DNA from: Cardinalis cardinalis
Taxonomy: Eukaryota; Chordata; Aves; Passeriformes; Cardinalidae
Assembly: GCA_014549065.1 (NCBI GenBank)
Contig: JACDOX010000023.1
Coordinates: 4,352,808-4,416,807 of the forward strand
Direction: 5' to 3'
Length of the DNA: 64,000 nucleotides
Made by a program: the position numbers and the translations under genes. Shown piece after piece: positions 58,613-64,000 of this stretch. Each line of letters starts with the position of its first letter. Position 1 is the first letter of the stretch. The notes under the pieces were generated by a model. The model was not told the DNA's origin, made no database searches, and saw only the letters and a program-made list of their open reading frames with translations.

Positions 58613-61600
58613 ACATTTAACAAATTGAACTCCATGAAACTTTTTTACCTGCATATCCTTGCACATTGGGAAGTAGCTCCTACTGTTTTGGTTACCTGGT
58701 TCATAAAAGATCCATTTTCTTCCCAGTTTATTAACATTTACCTAAATATATTAAAACAATTACTCCTCAAAATGCCTAATTAATGTTCAGAGTAGCCAAA
58801 TGATAGCAGCATGCAATCTTGATTAAAGACACCCAGCATGACTTGGCCTATAGAAGTGTTACAGAGAATTTCAACTCTGGTGTGCAGAGCTAAAAGCAAC
58901 AGTAAATCACACAGCACCACAGTTCCTACAATAACAGAGTGTTTGCATTTAAGAGAGTTCAGTCTTCAGTGAAAACAGCAAATGTAGAAAACTAAATATA
59001 GCTTGGGGGCAGAAAAACAAGAAACTTCTTAAGAAAAGACTGAAGAAATTGCCAGATNCTCATCTAAAGTCAATCAATATATCTTTGGTGAAGGTGATAA
59101 ACCTCCTTAATGTAACAGAGCTAAAAAAGCTGCCCAAAGCAAGTACTAGAGATTAGGATGGCCACGAAAGTACCAGGCAGGAGGGGAAAAATCAATTAAT
59201 GAAAACTATTTTCACTTTGCATTATCTAACAAAAGAAAAAAAAAACTTTAAATAATGTGCTTAATATTAATCAGATGAACAGAAAATTCCAATATTCTGC
59301 TTATAAANGAAAAAACCCCACTCTCACAAGTACTGCTGACAGTCTCTTCTCATGATCTGTGCAGACTTCCAAGCCTCTTCAGACCTGTAATCATAATCCT
59401 GAAAAGCANAAAGTGGCTGGGCTGTGGCAACCACTTCTAAAGTGTGAGAAACAAAGAGGGAAGCATCCCTTTCCAAAGGGAGAGCAGCTGAACAAAGAGA
59501 AGCAAAGCACATGCAGGTTTTGTGGTGGGATAAGGATTTTTTAGTAATCCTTTGGTAGAGCTCCAGCTTTGTAGGTGTTTTTTTTTCCATGGTATTGTTT
59601 AGCAATAGGTCAGATCCACAAACTTCCTGCATCACACCTTGTCTCCTCAAAATCAGAGTGTCTTTCCTTGTCATTGTGGTGTCTCATGGTTAAATGTAAT
59701 TTTCTCCTGCTTCAAAAAATTGTCTTTCTTTCCAATTCAAAACCTTTGAAGGACTCATGAGTCTTCCCCTATTTTCNCCTCTGTGAGACCCTCTGGAATT
59801 GGCATTCTTTTAACTCCTGTTCCTTCTTCCTATTTAAGGACTTGGNACTTTATCTGGTAAGGCCATTGAAGTTAATGGCTCTGCATCACTCTGACAAATA
59901 CGAGGTACAGCCCCAGCAGCAAAGGGCCTGTTCCACATTAAAAACACCACACTAACAATAACATTGCCCAAAATTCTTCAGATGTGTAGAACATGGAGGC
60001 CACCCCATATGTCTGGGATCAAATAGAATATAAATGTCATTTAAAACAGATATTTTATGGTTTTTTTTCTAAGACAGAGAGCAGGACTGAGCCTACTTTC
60101 ACCTCAAAACAGCAGCTGACCAGCCAAGACAATTAACACAGATATTGAAGCAAGACTTGGGTAACAAAAATTTTGATTTTTTCCTTTTTTCCCCCTACAA
60201 AAAAACAATCAAGCTGCAGAAACAAAAGCTTTTGAAATCCCCACTGNCCTGTTGGACAGGGAAAACAAATACTAAAGACATTTCAGTCACAATAGTTTTG
60301 TAGTGTTTAGTAATTATGTGTGTAGACAGCAATACATTCAACACTGGACCACAGCAAAGACATTTCTATCTCTAAAAGCCAAGAACTCATATATACTCTG
60401 AAATCTCTGTGGCAAAAATTGTGGAAGACAGAAAATAGTTTTCTATCTAGGACATATATTCAGAGATTTGAACCACAGAAATCAAATACATATGGTTAGT
60501 GTATCAATTTGTCTGCATTAATTTGGATATGTGGTGAACATTAATAAAAGTTATCAAGAAGAGATCCCATCTTCTATCCATTAGAGTGATGGAGAAAAAA
60601 GACAGTTGACTGTGCCTGTACTGAATAAAACTGGAAGGCCTTTTAAACTATAGAAACTATAGAAATCAGTTTGGAACTGCTCCTCTTAAAACAGCATTGA
60701 GTTTTACTAATACATCAGCTCATACTTCTGCTGCCTACTANGGCTTTACTTTCCAGAAACCCAATTCAATATAATTTTTAAATGAAAACTTAGTATTTTT
60801 TAAAAAAAATAATTTCAGAAAATGGAAACTTAAGGTTTTAAGTTATAAAATCTGACCTTTGGGCTCATTTGAGGTGTTTTTCCTTAATNATGTGAACCAG
60901 TACATTTTATGTAAATGTAAATTTGATTACTTTGGTGGTTCTGTGGTCTCCAAAACCTAGAGTAGAGAATAATCAGGCCACCAGTTTTTAAAGGAAAAAT
61001 GTAAGGGGAATCTGAGATACCCCTGTTGGAGAACATGCATATAATTTAATAATCTAGGAAGGAACTAGCAGGTGCTCAGTTATACTATAGTTATCGTGCT
61101 TCACCACAGAGAGTCCTGAGGTCTATTAAGACAGAAAGTCTTTTCTTATAAGTTGCCAACTTTTTAACAAAGGGGAAGATCGAGCAGCATATGCTCACTC
61201 ATTGTGATCTGTTCTGACTCGTGCTGGCTAATTAGGGCTGCAGCTAATTTATTTTTAAAAGATGGCTTGAGTTAGAATCTGAAAACTCTAGTTAGGTAAT
61301 ACAAACAAGACAGAAGACATGTTACAATTGAGAATGAAACAGCACTTGTACTTCTCATCTTAGTGGAGGCTGTAGGTGCCACTGACTGCAGTCCATTTCA
61401 CACTAANAATTTTTACGTAAGGAAGACAACATCTATTTCAAGTGTGAAATAACCTGCTGGTAAGCTCCAATATTTGAAAAGGGCCACTAAAAATTAGAAG
61501 GCTGAAGTCATAAGTGGTGGGCTTAGAAGTGGAAAACCTTAAAGAAAGGCTTTTTTGTCTGTAAATAATCTTTTCCAACAAATTACTTTTGTTTCATTTG

Positions 61601-62250
61601 AAGAAACATCAAATAGCTGTGTGGAATATTTTCCCCAACACCTTGAACTAAATGTCTCTCCTAAGACATCAACACAGGGCAAGAAGATTTGCCATTCCTG
61701 CTTCACATTTTCCCAAAGGATTAGGCAGGACTGGTAGAACTTGTATATGCAAATGTATATATAAATAAACAAATGTGTGCATATATATGGGGCAGCTCGT
61801 GCAGCATGGTTACTCCCTGGTGTGGTGTGGTTCAAGCCAGAATAATACTGAAGATGTGCTCATTGTTTACACCATCAGAGCACCGAATTATGCGTTATCC
61901 TGTATGCTCCTTCCCCAGGAAAGGTGAAATTTTGAAGAAATGCAATCAGGTGTGATGGTAGCAACATGAGCCTGAATTAATCCCATCCCTTCCACCTGTT
62001 CCACCTCTCCAGGGGAAAAGTGGGTTGTGACTTCTGAAGCCAGCTTTGCACTGAAACCAGGGTGCCTTTTNATGACATGGCACTTTAAACATGACAGACT
62101 TTAGAACATATATTAAGCAGCATTCAGTACAAAAATTCTATCTTTTCATACTTTTACATGACTGGGTCAAGGTAAATATGCCTACAACAAAATTTCAAAT
62201 TGAAGTCCATTATACTCCTCATTGTATAATGTTAAGAAAACATATATATA
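58613..62250. other. Intergenic between the two inverted LTRs
   Basis: 3.6 kb of A+T-rich sequence. I see no retroviral internal sequence, so the two LTRs are not ends of one provirus. No gene recognised. Confidence 0.65.
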
Positions 62251-62912
62251 TGTACTGGATTGCCAAGCAANTTGTATTATATTTGCCATCTGTATGGCAG
62301 TTGTCTTCTGTTAAGTGGGCAGTTTTCCTTATCTCTTCCACAGCCACTCCTCCCTCTGGGGAGATATCTGCTGATAATGGGCTATTGACTGTCACTGCAT
62401 GACTGATAAGAACTACAGCATCCNGTTGTGAGATGCTCCGCCCAGAAGGAAGAGCCGAGCATTCCTACCCNGATATAATCTTGAGATTTTGGAACACCAG
62501 CAGGGCTTCTCCATTGGATTTCCCAGAGGAATAGCTGCCTTTTCCACTGGATCTTCAGAGGAAGACTACACCTTTCTACAGGAAAGATTCCTGCTCCAAC
62601 AGAACCACACCTGTCACTCCAGGAGGGCTGCAGCCACATTTCCAATTGGACTGCTACCAACACCCTGACCAACAGNGTGTCAGGTTGTATTCTGACTCTG
62701 CCAGTGTTGTTTTAGTTTACTGCATTGTTTATTTTATCTTTTTATTTTCTTCCNTAATAAAGAACTGTTATTTCCTGCTTGCATATTTTTGCCTGAGAGT
62801 CCCCCCTTAATTTCAAATTTTTAACAATGTNGAAGGAGGGGGTTTACATTTTTCCCTTTCAGGGGAGGCTCCTGCTTTCCTTAGCAGACATCTGTCTTTC
62901 CAAACCAACACA
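62251..62912 (+). mobile_element. Solo LTR (endogenous retrovirus), copy 2, inverted to copy 1
   Basis: 662 bp from TGTACTGGATTGCC to CCAACACA. It shares with copy 1 the order gggcagtttt, attgactgtcactgcatgac, gatataatc, tccactggatcttc, ccaattggactgctacc, AATAAA (62756-62761) and the CCAAACCA end. Flanks atata (62246-62250) and atatt (62913-62917) form a duplication with one mismatch. The first 50 bp are more diverged than the rest. No internal genes. Confidence 0.88.
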
Positions 62913-64000
62913 ATATTAAAAAGATATGGTCAGCTCAACTTCTAAGAATACTCAAATCTNTTTAATATTCCAGATGTTTGGCTACCTGTTTGCATTCACA
63001 AAGCTCTTTCTTTAAAGTGCACTATTTCCCCTGCAATGTTCAACTTTCTCTTTCTTCAATAGCAAAGGGATACTGCTATTTAGATTGCAGGAACAGCAAG
63101 AAGAACATTTGCCTGTTTAAATCTTCCCTTTCTGAAAACATGGCTTGTTTGTTTATTTATTTACTTATAATTTGATAATTGGTTTTGTAAAAACAGCAAT
63201 AAAAGGAACAAACCAGAGTTTTGAACTCAAATTACTACAACAGTACAAAAAGGCTTAGATTCAGAGGTTTAAAACATGCTATGTTGTTAACTGGTAAATC
63301 AGGATGAAATTCAGCTCTTCCAAAAATGGCAAGGTCAAAAACTNTCTGATCACATTCATACTACATGCAGTTTTATTTCACTCAAAATCTTTGTCTTTTT
63401 AGTTGGTGTTGATCTAAGATCTTAGAAATGATTGCAGTCTACAGAAACGGGGTGGGGGGGGTGGTGGAAATCAGTTGTTAAACATGTCTGACTCTTGGAG
63501 ATAATTCAAATGGAAAAAAATCCAGGTCATTGGCCTTTTTAAATAGACCCCCGGCAATATTTACTCCTCCATAAATAGCACAGTCACATGAAATAAAACT
63601 GTGTTCAGTAAAGCCTGCAAAACAAAAGAACAATTTACAGACTGAAAGGCAAACTGTGGCTCATGTGTTCGCTGGGGAGGATTAAGTGAGCTTGCTGCAC
63701 GGTCTGTGCCTAGCGATTGTGGTGTCAGTTCCGCTGCAGGCAGAGCAAGGCAGGTCACACGAGGTGCTCCATCCTCCAGCAGGGGCTGGGAAAAGCCAGG
63801 ATCCTGCTCCAGACAGTGACTTGTGAGGGAAAGCTTGGCAGAAAGGAGCTCCACTGCCTCTACCCTCGTGACTCAGAGCACATCTACAAAAGGCAAGATC
63901 CCGGGCATTCCTGCGCTGCTTTCACGCAGCCACCGCCGCGCTGGGGCTGCAGGAAGGGCAGCACATTTCCCCGAGGTAGACAAGTCCTAACATGGAGGCA
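62913..64000. other. Right end of window, no gene recognised
   Basis: A+T-rich up to about 63.6 kb, then rising GC and CpG to the edge (for example the ccaccgccgcgctggggctg stretch near 63.93 kb). This could be the outskirts of the next gene's CpG island, PPP2R5A if human gene order holds, but no exon is visible. Confidence 0.4.

Noticed and set aside
58613..62250. The two right-hand LTRs as the ends of one provirus
   Set aside because: They are in opposite orientation, have different target duplications, and no retroviral genes lie between.
62913..64000. PPP2R5A first exon near the right edge
   Set aside because: Rising CpG content is suggestive, but no frame resembles the PPP2R5A N-terminus.
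29511..64000. tRNA, snRNA or microRNA genes in the intergenic region
   Set aside because: I saw no tRNA B-box-like arm with matching stems and no snRNA signature by eye; a covariance-model scan would be needed to exclude small RNAs.

Overview
This is vertebrate nuclear DNA, most likely from a passerine bird. The evidence is multi-exon genes with GT-AG introns, a 5'-truncated CR1 LINE ending in the avian tail repeat, and several solo LTRs of types I recognise (from memory) as common in songbirds. About 200 isolated single N characters are scattered through the window. In the exons they always stand in for one base and never shift the frame, so they look like masked ambiguous or heterozygous sites. 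There is one true gap of 185 N at 6251-6435.

Layout. Positions 1-5911 hold the 5' end of INTS7 on the minus strand. Six coding exons are present, giving the first 251 codons, and the gene runs off the left edge. Positions 5912-6154 are a CpG-rich bidirectional promoter with NRF1-like, NF-Y-like and E2F-like sites. Positions 6155-28115 hold the complete coding sequence of DTL (CDT2) on the plus strand, in 15 exons whose phases all join to give a 733-residue protein. A 3' UTR follows, ending near 28.9 or 29.5 kb. Head-to-head INTS7-DTL is the same arrangement as in human (1q32.3).

From about 29.5 kb to 64 kb I find no convincing exon. This stretch looks intergenic and is A+T-rich, with microsatellites, a 126-bp near-identical direct repeat (40788 and 44016), and two solo LTRs of one family in opposite orientation (57956-58612 and 62251-62912). 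One small open frame with a signal-peptide-like start (37736-38083, minus) is recorded at low confidence. In human the next gene after DTL is PPP2R5A. None of its exons is visible here, so it probably lies beyond the right edge.

How the genes work together: INTS7 is a subunit of the Integrator complex, which processes snRNA 3' ends and terminates Pol II transcription. DTL is the substrate receptor of the CRL4-Cdt2 ubiquitin ligase, which destroys CDT1, p21 and SET8 on chromatin-bound PCNA in S phase and after DNA damage. They share a promoter but not a pathway. I found no previously undescribed biological system. The points of real interest are repeats (intronic minisatellites, the duplicated 126-bp block, LTRs with visible target-site duplications) and details of the DTL protein.
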